DNA of 64,000 bases from Pelagicoccus albus (GTDB taxonomy: Bacteria > Verrucomicrobiota > Verrucomicrobiia > Opitutales > Opitutaceae). Of the stretch, positions 17,350-27,446 are shown piece by piece. The translations under genes were made by a program, and so were the position numbers. Position 1 is the first letter of the stretch; every line of letters starts with the position of its first letter. The notes under the pieces are model-generated. The model did no database searches, was not told the origin of the DNA, and worked only from the letters and a program-made list of their open reading frames with translations. The DNA lies in assembly GCF_014230145.1 (NCBI RefSeq), contig NZ_JACHVC010000012.1, forward strand, positions 67,001-131,000, read 5' to 3'.

Positions 17350-20016
17350 TCAAACCAACACTAGTCCAGGCGGCAAGGCCTCGCCAAAGCTGGTATTCTG
17401 GTCTGAAACCGAACGGGCCACGTATATTTCCAAAGGACGAAGTTTGGAATGTTCGACGCCAGACTTCTCAAGCTTGGATCGGATTTTGCGAGCGAGTCCG
17501 CTGGAGAGGTCCAGATGCCTATCGTCCACGATCCGCCCTGCCCTCAGAAACAAGTTTTTTGCTCCCGCGAAACGCGAGTTCGTCCAATCCTCCTTTTTGA
17601 GGAGTCCGAAAATAGTCTCCACTCGGTTTGGCGGCACGACCCGATCCAAACCTGTCCGAAAAGGCAGCCGGGAAAGCAAGATTGCCATACCCGTCAGGAA
17701 GGACCCGACTTCCCCAGAACTCTGCATCGAAATTCTCAACCTCTGCGACAATTCCTCGAACAATCGGCCTTTCCTTTCCAAATCGACCGCCTCCAAACTA
17801 CAGAGTAGCCGAATACGTTCCGGCTCGGACTTGGGGGATCCGATAAGCAATTCGAAATGCTTGTCGAAAAGACTAGCCTGTTCTTCCTCCGAAAGCCCGA
17901 AGCAAACTCGCCTCAGAAAGATGAGCTGTTGCACCTCTACTCTTCGTGGCTGGGCGGCCGGATCGCCTAACAATTCAAAAAACAAATCCAGTCGCCTGCG
18001 ATCCCTAGGTGTACCGAACCCGGGTCTCATCAAATAACCCGCGAGCTGGAACCAGGCTTCAAGCGCAGAATTGTTCTCAACTGGGACCACTCCCTTCGCT
18101 AGCAATCCGTCGATGAGGGCCCTACAAAGCGGTAAATTCCAGTCCGGTTTGGGCAAAGCCAGACTCGACTCCAATTCTTTGAAGATCCTCGATGCTTTTA
18201 GGTTCGGATCCTTGCTGAACAATCGCCCGAGGAGAATCGACTCGGCTTTTTGAGCACGCTTTAAGTCGTAAGCCTGCACCCCTTTGTCAGCCTGTGTCGA
18301 TGCAGTGGTCGCCACCGAAACATCCCCACGCAGGTTAAATTCCAACTCCCACTCCCCTTCACGCTCGGGATCCGTGGACTCGCACACCACCGTGACCAGG
18401 CCCAATTCGTTTAAACACGCACGTAGACGAACCGGAACCGAGTCGCTTCCGTCCATTTCCACTTCCGTCTCGAGCGCGGGCAGAGTCCGCAGACGACTGG
18501 CATCCGAGAAGCGTCGCTCTCCCGCTGAAAGACTCATGTCAGCATCCCCAAGCGCTGCTTCGAAGCGAGCCACTTTATTCAGCTGCAAATGGAGGCCGTC
18601 AACTTCAGCGACGAAGACCTCGAGCGGCTGTGCCCCTTTGGGCAAAACACAGACATATTCTGCCCTCTCATCAATCGCCAGCTTAAGCAATACACAGCGG
18701 GATGCCCCGGAATCGATCACCCTTTCTTTTCTATAGGATAGTGCACCGAAGTAAGCAGCGCCGCGGGCAACCGCCAAATCAGTTTCCGAGCTTGCCATCA
18801 AAAAAGGTGTTTCGCCGCCTTGCCAGTTTGCCAGTAGCTCGAGCAAGCGCTGCTGAACTACAGTCGTCGAAAGGCTGCCTCCATTAAACAAGACAGCGTC
18901 CACACGAGGTTCCGCTCCCAAAAACTCAGAAATATGATGAGTGACCGCGCAATCCACCGCGTAGGGCAAGCCCCACTCCCGCATGCCCTCCTGAGCTTTC
19001 TCTGCAACGGTCCCCGCTGAACACAACGGATAGAATCCCTCCAGAACCAGCTCGCGAGCTTGCGACAGAGAAATTTCCGCTGAGAGCGTTCCAGCCAGCA
19101 AGCCCGCACCTTTACTAGGAATCGCTACCTTGAAGGAGCCATCTGACTCCGCTTCTAGACTCGCCTCTTTCAACTCTCGAGCTCGACTCAGCAAAAAGCC
19201 CCATTGGTCTACACTCAGTTCCTCACTCGCCCCAACCAGCTCCGACTCCAAGGCATACGAAAGGGCCAAATCCATATTATCGCCGCCCAAAAGCAAATGT
19301 TCGCTCACCGACTCCCGCTTGATTGAAAAGGTCCCGTCATCATCTCTCGCAACGGAAAACAGGCTGAAATCTGAGGTACCCCCTCCCACATCAACCACAA
19401 GAATTCGACTTCCGACTTCCAACTCCGACAGCGTGACTGACTGGGACTCAAGCCAGCGGTAAAATGCGGCTTGCGGCTCTTCCACAATACGCACTCCCGC
19501 CGGATATCCGGCTTGCTTGGCAGCTTGAAGCGTCGCGGCCTGCGAAGCGGGATCGAAGGAGGCAGGAACGGTTATGACCACAGACTGGCTGCCAAAGGGG
19601 GCGGATTCTCCAAACTTGCGATTCCACGCATCTCTCAAGGTTGCCAGCAGCAACGCGGAGGCGCCCATCGGTGTTAATTTCTCACTCTCAGGTACGGCTC
19701 TAGACTTCCAAGGGAGAATTCCAGAGCTCGGGCTTAGCGAAAGATTGCCCAACCAAGATTTGGCGGAATGTGCGACCAAGTCGGGAGTTTCACGGGCTAA
19801 ACGCTTTGCGTAGGCCCCAACCAACCAACGCCCCTCTGACTCGTAGGCGAGAAACGAAGGCAACGAGGTTCGCTCGACCTCCGTAGCCCGCTGCTCGAGC
19901 TGGGGAATCATCAAAACCTGGGATTCGCCATCCGTCCGGCTCAAATCGACATAAGCGAGCGAGCAGTTGGTGGTCCCAAGATCGATTCCAATACTATAGC
20001 GTGGAAAACCGGCCAT
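17350..20016 (-). CDS. Hsp70-family protein with long C-terminal extension (DUF3731-like)
   Basis: This 888-residue protein starts with an Hsp70 ATPase domain: phosphate-1 loop IGIDLGTTNCSLAYVD (residues 9-24), the catalytic-type lysine at 71 (GAYAKRL), phosphate-2 loop DVGGGTSDFSLF (209-220) and the adenosine motif VLFNGGSLST. There is no recognisable DnaK peptide-binding domain. Residues from about 610 form a helical extension resembling, from memory, the DUF3731 domain known beside such ATPases. It starts 4 bp after the upstream Hsp70 gene, so the two are co-translated. Substrate and function are unknown; a chaperone or ATP-dependent switch role is inferred. Confidence 0.85.
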   Translation of the reverse strand: MAGFPRYSIGIDLGTTNCSLAYVDLSRTDGESQVLMIPQLEQRATEVERTSLPSFLAYESEGRWLVGAYAKRLARETPDLVAHSAKSWLGNLSLSPSSGILPWKSRAVPESEKLTPMGASALLLATLRDAWNRKFGESAPFGSQSVVITVPASFDPASQAATLQAAKQAGYPAGVRIVEEPQAAFYRWLESQSVTLSELEVGSRILVVDVGGGTSDFSLFSVARDDDGTFSIKRESVSEHLLLGGDNMDLALSYALESELVGASEELSVDQWGFLLSRARELKEASLEAESDGSFKVAIPSKGAGLLAGTLSAEISLSQARELVLEGFYPLCSAGTVAEKAQEGMREWGLPYAVDCAVTHHISEFLGAEPRVDAVLFNGGSLSTTVVQQRLLELLANWQGGETPFLMASSETDLAVARGAAYFGALSYRKERVIDSGASRCVLLKLAIDERAEYVCVLPKGAQPLEVFVAEVDGLHLQLNKVARFEAALGDADMSLSAGERRFSDASRLRTLPALETEVEMDGSDSVPVRLRACLNELGLVTVVCESTDPEREGEWELEFNLRGDVSVATTASTQADKGVQAYDLKRAQKAESILLGRLFSKDPNLKASRIFKELESSLALPKPDWNLPLCRALIDGLLAKGVVPVENNSALEAWFQLAGYLMRPGFGTPRDRRRLDLFFELLGDPAAQPRRVEVQQLIFLRRVCFGLSEEEQASLFDKHFELLIGSPKSEPERIRLLCSLEAVDLERKGRLFEELSQRLRISMQSSGEVGSFLTGMAILLSRLPFRTGLDRVVPPNRVETIFGLLKKEDWTNSRFAGAKNLFLRAGRIVDDRHLDLSSGLARKIRSKLEKSGVEHSKLRPLEIYVARSVSDQNTSFGEALPPGLVLV

Positions 20017-20020
20017 ACCC

Positions 20021-21862
20021 TCACTCCATGCGAACCTGGAATTCTATCTTCCAGCTCCGATCGGAATCCACGTGCTGCATCCAAAGCTCCAAATTGCCGA
20101 GCTCTGTCACCACCGAGTTCAAACGCACCGGAATAGGCTGGCCTTCCGGAAACTCTTCCATCGGCGGCAAAGTAATTTCCAGTTTGCTGGTTTCTTCCAA
20201 CTCCTTGTCCGCTTTGGGCACCAAGTCTCCCGGTTTGTCGCCGCTGCGAATTTCAGAAGCGAAAAAGCGGAAAACGGCAGGCTTCCCAGTGACCAAACCA
20301 AAGGAACGCCCCTCAAGCGTGAGCGAGGATCCTTCTTCCATACCTTGAGGCACAACACACACCGCCTTAATCGGTGGCTTAAACCCGGGAACTGCGGGAC
20401 GCGAAGATTCGAGACCGAGGTAATAGGACCTCGCCGTTCCCGCTCGGATTCTCAGCCCCTGTCCGGTCACCCGATTTCGTCCGTAACTGGCCGCTCCCTT
20501 CGCGACCGCCAAGTCCGGCTGAAATCCTTCTAGTTCACGAGGAGCTGTTCCGCACCAAGATGCCAGCAAATCGAGAACCCGCTGGCGCAAGGCATCAGCC
20601 TTGAAAACGCCTCCATTGAACAGGACAGCGGTGGGCTTAAGCAGGTCACCCACCAGAGCTTCTTCCGCTTGCCCGATCAAGGCAGACAGATTTTCGCTAG
20701 CCTTCACATTCTTGAGGCTGCGTGACAAGAAGCGGGCCAAGTGCTTGCTCACCACCGCATCAGAAGCGTAGGGCAAACCAAATTCTTGCAGAGCCGCCCC
20801 GCCATCTTCCACCGGCATTTCACTCGCTGCAGTCAGTTCGAAAAAGCCATCTATCACCACCGCTTCCAACGTCTCGCGGGAGAGCGTTGTGGTAACCGTC
20901 CCAGCGAAGAGGCTGGAACCACGAGAGGGCACAGAAATGCTCAACTCACCGAGCGACTTATCTTCGAAGAGTTTCGCTTTGGCCACGCTAGCCGAGTGAA
21001 CTAAGGCCATGAACTGCCAATCGTCAATCTCGGTACCTTCCTCTTCCAGCTGAGCCTGCAAGGTGTAGGCCAGGGCCAAATCCATGTTATCTCCGCCTAA
21101 TAGGATGTGTTCGCCCACCGCGATTCGCTCGACTGCAAGATTCCCCTCTTCCTCACTTACCGCGATGAGGCTGAAATCGGCCGTGCCCCCACCGACATCA
21201 CAAACAAGAATCACGTCTCCCGCCGAGACCTGCTTACGCCAATCGCTCCCGACTTTATCAGTCCAGGCATAAAAGGCAGCTTGCGGTTCCTCCAACAAAA
21301 CCGGCTCCGGGAAACCAGCCGCCTTGGCGGCGTCGGAGGTTAGTTTACGGGCAACTTCATCGAAAGATGCCGGAACAGTGAGCACCAGTTCCCCTTGTTC
21401 AAAATCCCACTCTCGCCCCTCCAAACGCTCCGCGTAGAGGAAACCTTGCTTGAGATGGGACAGATAGCGACGCGATGCCTCCACGGCGGAAACTTTGCCC
21501 TCCCCTATCTCCGAATTCCACGGAAGCACTGCAGCCTGCGGGTCGACGTGCGGATTGGACAACCAAGACTTGGCGGAAGTCACAAGGCGATCGGGAACCT
21601 GAGCTCCATGTTCGCGAGCGAAAACACCTACGATATCGCTGGCCTCCCCCTCGCGCCAAGGTACGCGGACCGCGTCAGCCGAAAATTCACCCTGGCCCGG
21701 CAAGTAAAGAGCAGAGGGCAGCGAACTCCTTTCTCCGACTTGGCTGGGGGCGAGGATCTGAGTAACTTCTACGACGCGGCTTTCACCTGATTCCAGGTCG
21801 TAAAGCGTCACAGCGCTGTTGCTGGTTCCCAGATCGATTCCTAAAACAAAATTCTTTTCCAT
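20021..21862 (-). CDS. Hsp70-family protein, short type
   Basis: This 613-residue Hsp70-like ATPase has the phosphate-1 loop LGIDLGTSNSAVTLYD (7-22), phosphate-2 loop DVGGGTADFSLIAV (223-236) and adenosine motif VLFNGGVFKADALR. The position of the DnaK catalytic lysine reads VFAREHG, with arginine 84 in place of lysine, whereas its partner downstream keeps the lysine. The protein ends after a short beta-type domain and lacks a DnaK lid. It is the middle gene of a three-gene set with the DUF2760-like gene upstream. It is probably cytosolic; the partner relationship is inferred from tight linkage. Confidence 0.85.
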   Translation of the reverse strand: MEKNFVLGIDLGTSNSAVTLYDLESGESRVVEVTQILAPSQVGERSSLPSALYLPGQGEFSADAVRVPWREGEASDIVGVFAREHGAQVPDRLVTSAKSWLSNPHVDPQAAVLPWNSEIGEGKVSAVEASRRYLSHLKQGFLYAERLEGREWDFEQGELVLTVPASFDEVARKLTSDAAKAAGFPEPVLLEEPQAAFYAWTDKVGSDWRKQVSAGDVILVCDVGGGTADFSLIAVSEEEGNLAVERIAVGEHILLGGDNMDLALAYTLQAQLEEEGTEIDDWQFMALVHSASVAKAKLFEDKSLGELSISVPSRGSSLFAGTVTTTLSRETLEAVVIDGFFELTAASEMPVEDGGAALQEFGLPYASDAVVSKHLARFLSRSLKNVKASENLSALIGQAEEALVGDLLKPTAVLFNGGVFKADALRQRVLDLLASWCGTAPRELEGFQPDLAVAKGAASYGRNRVTGQGLRIRAGTARSYYLGLESSRPAVPGFKPPIKAVCVVPQGMEEGSSLTLEGRSFGLVTGKPAVFRFFASEIRSGDKPGDLVPKADKELEETSKLEITLPPMEEFPEGQPIPVRLNSVVTELGNLELWMQHVDSDRSWKIEFQVRME

Positions 21863-22418
21863 TATTGTGGCTTTGATTTGGTCGCCCCGGACTCCTCGTT
21901 CGAATGGATGAGAGATACGAAATACGGGCGACCTTGCTCTATTTTCAAAAATTGGACTGCGAGCTTGTTCGGATTAAAAGCCCGATGGACGCGGTTTAAT
22001 CAAACCTCAGTCCCGCGAGTCCAACCGAAAAGCAGTTCTCGAGCCGCATTCGGGTTACGGTAGTTCTATCAGGCTAGTCTAGATTGAATTCCCAATTCAA
22101 AAAACCCGCCGATCAATTGAGCGGGCTACACGTTCGAAGAAACGGGGTAAGCCGAGCGCCCGACAGTGGAGAAAGCGCCTACTTGGATAAGATCGTCAGC
22201 TGAATTTCGATTGATTTCCTATCGAGGCAAAATCGGCTGGCATTTTTTCACCAGGAGGCTCACGGGTAATTCTACCGGTAACAATCCAAGATGCCTGTTC
22301 TCATCTTGGGATCAAATTGCCCTTAACGGGCTGATTGAACTAAAAACTGAATCGAGAGCAAAACGGCAGGTACTATACCGTAGCTAGATGACGTTTGTAA
22401 CTAGCAGGTGACAGGCGA
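21863..22418. other. 556-bp gene-free spacer between the DUF2760-like gene and the Hsp70 pair
   Basis: No convincing reading frame is present. The stretch contains the terminator at 22099-22126 and must hold the Hsp70 promoter if that terminator is efficient. I see no clear sigma-70 boxes, CIRCE element or other heat-shock operator. Confidence 0.6.
22099..22126 (-). terminator. Intrinsic terminator downstream of the DUF2760-like gene
   Basis: On the minus strand GCCCGCT and GGCGGG form a 6-bp stem (one G-U pair) around an 11-nt loop with an inner CAATTG palindrome, followed by six T. It lies about 290 bp after the 22419 stop, so it may end that transcript or attenuate read-through into the Hsp70 pair. 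Confidence 0.6.
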
Positions 22419-23021
22419 TTATTTCACCTCTACTTGGGCAGGCGCGAGCGGAGGCAGATTTCCTTTTTCCAAGGCAGTGACACGGGGCAAGTTTAGCTTG
22501 TTGGTCATCCAACCCTTGTGCACCAACTTGCCACTATGGGGTCCTTCTCCCGCAATCGAACCCGACAAACTGTAGAATGCACTCAAAGCCTTCGGCACCG
22601 TCACTGTTTCGCCCTCTTTTTCGGACGCCACCGGCACAACGCTCGCAATCTCGTCTAGAGCGCTCTTGCAACCCTGATGCACGACGCGAGCCGCTCCGCC
22701 GACTTGGGCGTCGCTGTACTTGCTGATATCATCCATCAGAAAATCGATAAACCGGCCTTTGCTCTGGAGAGCCGCCAAAACGGCAACCACTTCCGCCTCT
22801 GCATTGTTTTTTTTCTCTGGAGCAGGTGTGCTCGCCGCGGAAACAGGCTTCTCCTTGATCTGCTTTTCTGGCGGAGCGACGACGACCTTAAGCACTAGCC
22901 AGAGTGCCATAGCCAAGGCTCCAGCGATCATGTAGGTGCCATACTGTTCGAAGCCAGGGACAAAAAGCAGGCCGTTGAGTATTGCGATTAAAACTCCAGC
23001 GATAAGGGCTTGGTTTTTCAT
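22419..23021 (-). CDS. DUF2760-like membrane-anchored protein
   Basis: This 200-residue protein has two N-terminal hydrophobic segments (about residues 6-22 and 30-48). A lysine/proline/alanine-rich linker follows, then a domain from about residue 75 with LQSKGRFIDFLMDDISKYSD and ARVVHQGCKSALDEI. The C-terminus reads GPHSGKLVHKGWMTNKLNLP. I recognise this as a DUF2760-type protein, a family I recall as a neighbour of paired Hsp70-like genes. It is presumably anchored in the inner membrane with the domain in the cytosol, where it could recruit the Hsp70 partners. That role is inference. Confidence 0.75.
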   Translation of the reverse strand: MKNQALIAGVLIAILNGLLFVPGFEQYGTYMIAGALAMALWLVLKVVVAPPEKQIKEKPVSAASTPAPEKKNNAEAEVVAVLAALQSKGRFIDFLMDDISKYSDAQVGGAARVVHQGCKSALDEIASVVPVASEKEGETVTVPKALSAFYSLSGSIAGEGPHSGKLVHKGWMTNKLNLPRVTALEKGNLPPLAPAQVEVK

Positions 23022-23212
23022 AGGATAAACTGGTTTGGTAAAAGTTTAGGTCAGATTCAAAAGATCAATTTGCGACCGGTTCACCCTAGCCTATTGGCGG
23101 CGATTCCATCGGTGTCCACACCGAAAACGAAACCTAGCGAATCGTGGGCCGACAATCAAAGAGCCTACAGTCTAAACAACGAAGACCGGCAAAGACCGAT
23201 TTAACAGAGCAC

Positions 23213-23245
23213 AAAAAAGCCGTATCCCTGATCAGGATACGGCTT
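23213..23245 (-). terminator. Terminator of the rpoBC operon
   Basis: On the minus strand AAGCCGTATCC and GGGATACGGCTT form an 11-12 bp stem around TGATCA, running into TTTTTT. It lies 24 bp after the rpoC stop codon and is the strongest intrinsic terminator in this part of the window. Confidence 0.9.
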
Positions 23246-23268
23246 GAAAGTATTAGTCTTACCAGTCT

Positions 23269-26200
23269 TTAGCTCGCTTCTGGAGTCGCTGTTGGAGCAG
23301 AGACCTCTTCGGCAGCTTCCGCAGTGTCTACGTTGTCCTCGATATCGCCACCAAATGGGAGCGTGATGCGAAGGTCGCGGTAGGTGCGAAGACCGGTACC
23401 CGCTGGGATCAAGTGACCCATGATTACGTTTTCCTTGAAACCGTGCAGCTTATCGATCTTCGACAATGTCGACGCATCGGTAAGTACGCGGGTGGTTTCC
23501 TGGAAGGATGCAGCGGAGATGAAGGACTCTGTCTCGATCGACGCCTTGGTGATACCGAGGAGAACTGGCTCAGCTTCGGCAGGTTTACCACCCGCTTCGA
23601 TGATCTCGTTGTTCTCACGGATGAAGGTCGTACGCTCGATTTGCTCACCCCAGAAGAATTCAGTGTCACCTGGATCGGTGATACGAACCTTGCGGAGCAT
23701 CTGACGGATGATGAGCTCGATGTGCTTGTCGTTGATGGTAACACCCTGCAGACGGTAAACCTCTTGAACCTCGTTGATGAGGAACTCGTACAAGCGGTTT
23801 GGTCCGAGGATATCGAGGATTTCGTGCGGATCGGCGGAACCTTCTGTGAGGTGCTGCCCCTTGTGCACGACGTCGCCAACTTGGACGATGATTTGCTTGT
23901 TGTGAGGAATGAGGTGCTCTTCCGCTTCGCCAGACTCTTCGTCGGTAACGATGAGCTTGCGCTTGGAGCGAACGGTTCCACCCAAGGAAACGACACCATC
24001 GATACGGGCCATTTCAGCAGCTTCCTTCGGACGACGAGCTTCGAATAGCTCAGCAACACGAGGAAGACCACCGGTGATGTCCTTGGTCTTAGAAGCCTGA
24101 CGTGGTGTTTTCGCAAGCAATGCACCCTGAGCGATTTCGTCGCCTTCGGTTACTGCTACCTGAGCTCCCGTTGGAATGCTGTAGACCGCGAGTACCTTAC
24201 CAGAAGCGTCCTTGACCTCAACGGATGGATTCAAGTCTTCCTTGTGCTCGATGACCACGATGGCGATACGACCGGAGGACTCGTCGAGTTCCTTCTTGAT
24301 AGTAACACCTGGGATCATGTCGCGGAAACCGATGACACCTGGCTTTTCGGAAAGAACCGGGATGTTGTAAGGGTCCCACTCTGCGAGCAATTGGCCGGCT
24401 TCGATTTCGCCACCGTCTGGAACGCGTAGTAGCGAACCAACTACGATATCGTAAGCTTCCAATTCGCGCCCAGTACCGTCAACGATTTGGACAGAACCCG
24501 TCTTATTGAGAACAACGCTTACACCTGGGGCGATCTCAACGAGACGCAGACCGCGGTACTTGACGGTACCACCGTTACGAACCGAGATGCGTGGGTCAGT
24601 AACAACCGAAGACGCGATACCACCAATGTGGAAGGTACGCATGGTCAGCTGTGTACCAGGCTCACCGATCGACTGCGCAGCGATGATGCCGACTGAGTCA
24701 CCAATCTTAGCCAAATCGTTGGAAGCCGGGTTGATGCCGTAAGACTTCGCATCGATACCGTATGGAGCGGTACAGGTGAGCGGAGACATTACCTTGAGAC
24801 GCTCGATTCCGAGCTCTTCAACACGCTTAGCGATTTGCTCGGTGATCAACTCACCCGAACCGACGACCAATTCGTCCGGTTCGATTGGGTTGTAGACGTC
24901 GTCGCAAGAGCAACGGCCTTCGATACGCTCACGCAAGCCAACGATCTCGTCGTCACCTTCAAAGATAGCCTTCTTCCAGATACCTTCACGGGTTCCGCAA
25001 TCCTGTTCAGTGATGATAACATCCATCGCCACGTCACAAAGCTTACGAGTGAGGTAACCTGCGTCCGCAGTCTTAAGAGCGGTATCCGCGAGACCCTTAC
25101 GAGCGCCGTGAGTAGAGATGAAGTACTCAAGAACGGTGAGACCTTCACGGAAGGAAGAAAGAATCGGACGTTCGATGATTTCACCAGATGGCTTAGCCAT
25201 CAGACCACGAGTACCGCAAAGCTGACGAACCTGGTTCGGGTTACCACGAGCACCGGAGTCCATCATCACGTAAACTGGGTTTACGCCTGGCTTGCCGCCA
25301 TTGGTCTTCAATTGCTCGAACACCGCTTGCTTGATCTCGTCGGTCGCTACGGTCCAGATGTCGATGATCTTGTTGTAGCGCTCACCTGCGGTGATGATAC
25401 CCTTCTGGTACTGCCCATCAACGTCAGCGATCTTGCCGAACGCGCGGTCAACGATATCAACCTTGGCATCAGGGATGATCATGTCGTCGATACCGATCGA
25501 AATACCAGCCATGGTCGCAACGTCGAAGCCAAGCTTCTTTAGCTTGTCCAAAGAAACAACCGTCGCTTCAGGACCAGCCACCTTATAGGTGTTGTTGATC
25601 ACATCGCCGAGTTCCTTCTTACCAACCTGGAAGTTGATGAAACCAAGCTCGTCTGGCCAAATTTCGCTGTAGCGGATACGGCCAACTGTGGTGGTGATCG
25701 TCTTTTGGTCCGAGTTGCCAAAAATGGTTTCACGTCCGTAATCCGGATTCGGGATACGAACCCAGTCGTGAGTGTGAAGAGCTCCGTCCAAGTTGGCGAA
25801 AATCGCCTCTGTCTTGTTTCCAACAAGCGGGATACGACTCAATTCTTCCGATCCCTGACGTGGAGTCATGGATAGGTAGTAAGAACCGAGGATAACGTCC
25901 TGCGAAGGAGTGAGAATTGGCTTACCGGATGAGGGCGAGAAGATGTTACCTGTCGCCATCATGAGCATCTTACACTCGAGCGTCGCTTCGAGCGAAAGAG
26001 GCACGTGAACCGCCATTTGGTCACCGTCGAAGTCAGCGTTATACGCAGTACAAACGAGCGGGTGAACGCGGATCGCCTCACCTTCGATCAAAGTTGGCTC
26101 GAAAGCCTGGATCGAAAGACGGTGAAGAGTCGGAGCGCGGTTGAGAAGAACTGGGTGTCCCTTGGTAACTTCTTCCAAAATATCCCAAACTTCTGGCGAG

Positions 26201-27417
26201 CGCTTCTCGATCATGCGGCGAGCGCCACGGACCGTGTGAACGAAGCCAAGCTCCTTGAGACGGCGGATGATGAATGGCTCGAAAAGAACGAGAGCCATCT
26301 TCTTAGGAAGACCACACTGGTTCAGTTTCAGCTCAGGACCGATAACGATAACGGAACGACCGGAGTAGTCGACGCGCTTACCGAGAAGGTTCTGACGGAA
26401 GCGTCCTTGCTTACCCTTGAGCATGTCGCTAAGGGACTTGAGCGGACGGTTGCCAGCGCCAGTTACCGGACGGCCGTGACGACCATTGTCGAAGAGCGCG
26501 TCAACAGCTTCCTGCAGCATGCGCTTTTCGTTGTGGATGATCACGTCCGGCGTCTTCAACTGCATCAAGTTCTTGAGGCGGTTGTTACGGTTGATTACGC
26601 GGCGGTAGAGGTCGTTAAGGTCGGAAGTCGCGAAACGGCCACCTTCGAGTGGAACAAGTGGGCGAAGGTCTGGTGGGATAACCGGCAGGACTTCGAGCAC
26701 CATCCACTCTGGACGAGAGGAGGACTTGATGAAGCCTTGGATAACCTTGAGACGCTTAGCCAACTTCTTCTTGATCTGCTTCGACTTGGTCGAGCGCATC
26801 GCTTCCTGCAGTTCGAGAACGGTGACTTCGAGGTCGGTGTTTACGAGAACATCGCGGAGAGCTTCGGCACCCATTTTGGCCACGAAGGAATCGTCGCCGT
26901 ACTCGGCCATCGCCTCGAGGTACTCTTGGTCGGTGAGAAGCTGCTTCTCTTCGAGTGGAGTACGGCCTGGATCGGTGACCATGTACGCTTCGTAGTAGAT
27001 CACGCGCTCGAGACTGCGAGCAGTCATATCGAGCAAGAGACCCAAACGCGAAGGCATGCTCTTGAGGAACCAGATGTGAGTGACAGGAACTGCCAACTCG
27101 ATGTGGCCCATGCGCTGACGGCGGACGCGAGATACAGTTACCTCAACGCCACAACGGTCGCATATGACACCCTTGTACTTGATTCGCTTGTACTTACCGC
27201 AGGCACATTCGTAGTCGCGTACTGGACCGAAGATTCGCTGGCAGAAAAGTCCGCCTGGCTCCGGCTTGAAAGTACGGTAGTTGATGGTCTCCGGGTTCTT
27301 GACTTCGCCACGTGACCAGGAACGGATGATTTCTGGTGACGAGACATTAATCGTAACGCAGTCGAAATTCGACTCACGTTCCGCGCTGAGCACTTGTTGA
27401 GCTTCTTGCGTAGACAT
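23269..27417 (-). CDS. rpoC: DNA-directed RNA polymerase subunit beta-prime
   Basis: This 1382-residue subunit carries the catalytic magnesium loop [13 protein letters not shown], the first zinc site (ECACG ... CDRCG near residues 70-90), the bridge helix and the trigger loop region [18 protein letters not shown]. The second zinc site is unusual. The expected C-x6-C-x2-C reads C882, D889, S892, while C807 is kept and a new pair C836/C838 (RCSCDD) appears. So four cysteines are still available, in a different arrangement. It follows rpoB by 29 bp and ends at a strong terminator. Confidence 0.98.
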   Translation of the reverse strand: MSTQEAQQVLSAERESNFDCVTINVSSPEIIRSWSRGEVKNPETINYRTFKPEPGGLFCQRIFGPVRDYECACGKYKRIKYKGVICDRCGVEVTVSRVRRQRMGHIELAVPVTHIWFLKSMPSRLGLLLDMTARSLERVIYYEAYMVTDPGRTPLEEKQLLTDQEYLEAMAEYGDDSFVAKMGAEALRDVLVNTDLEVTVLELQEAMRSTKSKQIKKKLAKRLKVIQGFIKSSSRPEWMVLEVLPVIPPDLRPLVPLEGGRFATSDLNDLYRRVINRNNRLKNLMQLKTPDVIIHNEKRMLQEAVDALFDNGRHGRPVTGAGNRPLKSLSDMLKGKQGRFRQNLLGKRVDYSGRSVIVIGPELKLNQCGLPKKMALVLFEPFIIRRLKELGFVHTVRGARRMIEKRSPEVWDILEEVTKGHPVLLNRAPTLHRLSIQAFEPTLIEGEAIRVHPLVCTAYNADFDGDQMAVHVPLSLEATLECKMLMMATGNIFSPSSGKPILTPSQDVILGSYYLSMTPRQGSEELSRIPLVGNKTEAIFANLDGALHTHDWVRIPNPDYGRETIFGNSDQKTITTTVGRIRYSEIWPDELGFINFQVGKKELGDVINNTYKVAGPEATVVSLDKLKKLGFDVATMAGISIGIDDMIIPDAKVDIVDRAFGKIADVDGQYQKGIITAGERYNKIIDIWTVATDEIKQAVFEQLKTNGGKPGVNPVYVMMDSGARGNPNQVRQLCGTRGLMAKPSGEIIERPILSSFREGLTVLEYFISTHGARKGLADTALKTADAGYLTRKLCDVAMDVIITEQDCGTREGIWKKAIFEGDDEIVGLRERIEGRCSCDDVYNPIEPDELVVGSGELITEQIAKRVEELGIERLKVMSPLTCTAPYGIDAKSYGINPASNDLAKIGDSVGIIAAQSIGEPGTQLTMRTFHIGGIASSVVTDPRISVRNGGTVKYRGLRLVEIAPGVSVVLNKTGSVQIVDGTGRELEAYDIVVGSLLRVPDGGEIEAGQLLAEWDPYNIPVLSEKPGVIGFRDMIPGVTIKKELDESSGRIAIVVIEHKEDLNPSVEVKDASGKVLAVYSIPTGAQVAVTEGDEIAQGALLAKTPRQASKTKDITGGLPRVAELFEARRPKEAAEMARIDGVVSLGGTVRSKRKLIVTDEESGEAEEHLIPHNKQIIVQVGDVVHKGQHLTEGSADPHEILDILGPNRLYEFLINEVQEVYRLQGVTINDKHIELIIRQMLRKVRITDPGDTEFFWGEQIERTTFIRENNEIIEAGGKPAEAEPVLLGITKASIETESFISAASFQETTRVLTDASTLSKIDKLHGFKENVIMGHLIPAGTGLRTYRDLRITLPFGGDIEDNVDTAEAAEEVSAPTATPEAS

Positions 27418-27446
27418 TATATAAAATCCTCAGTCGGTTTGGTTGA

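Noticed and set aside
22166-22387. A 73-codon plus-strand frame in the spacer upstream of the Hsp70 pair
   Set aside because: It has no recognisable sequence and no ribosome-binding site, and it lies in a spacer with a minus-strand terminator; support is insufficient.
26005-27315. Long plus-strand open frame of 436 codons inside rpoC
   Set aside because: It lies antisense to conserved beta-prime sequence and has no recognisable domain; it is a by-product of codon bias in rpoC.
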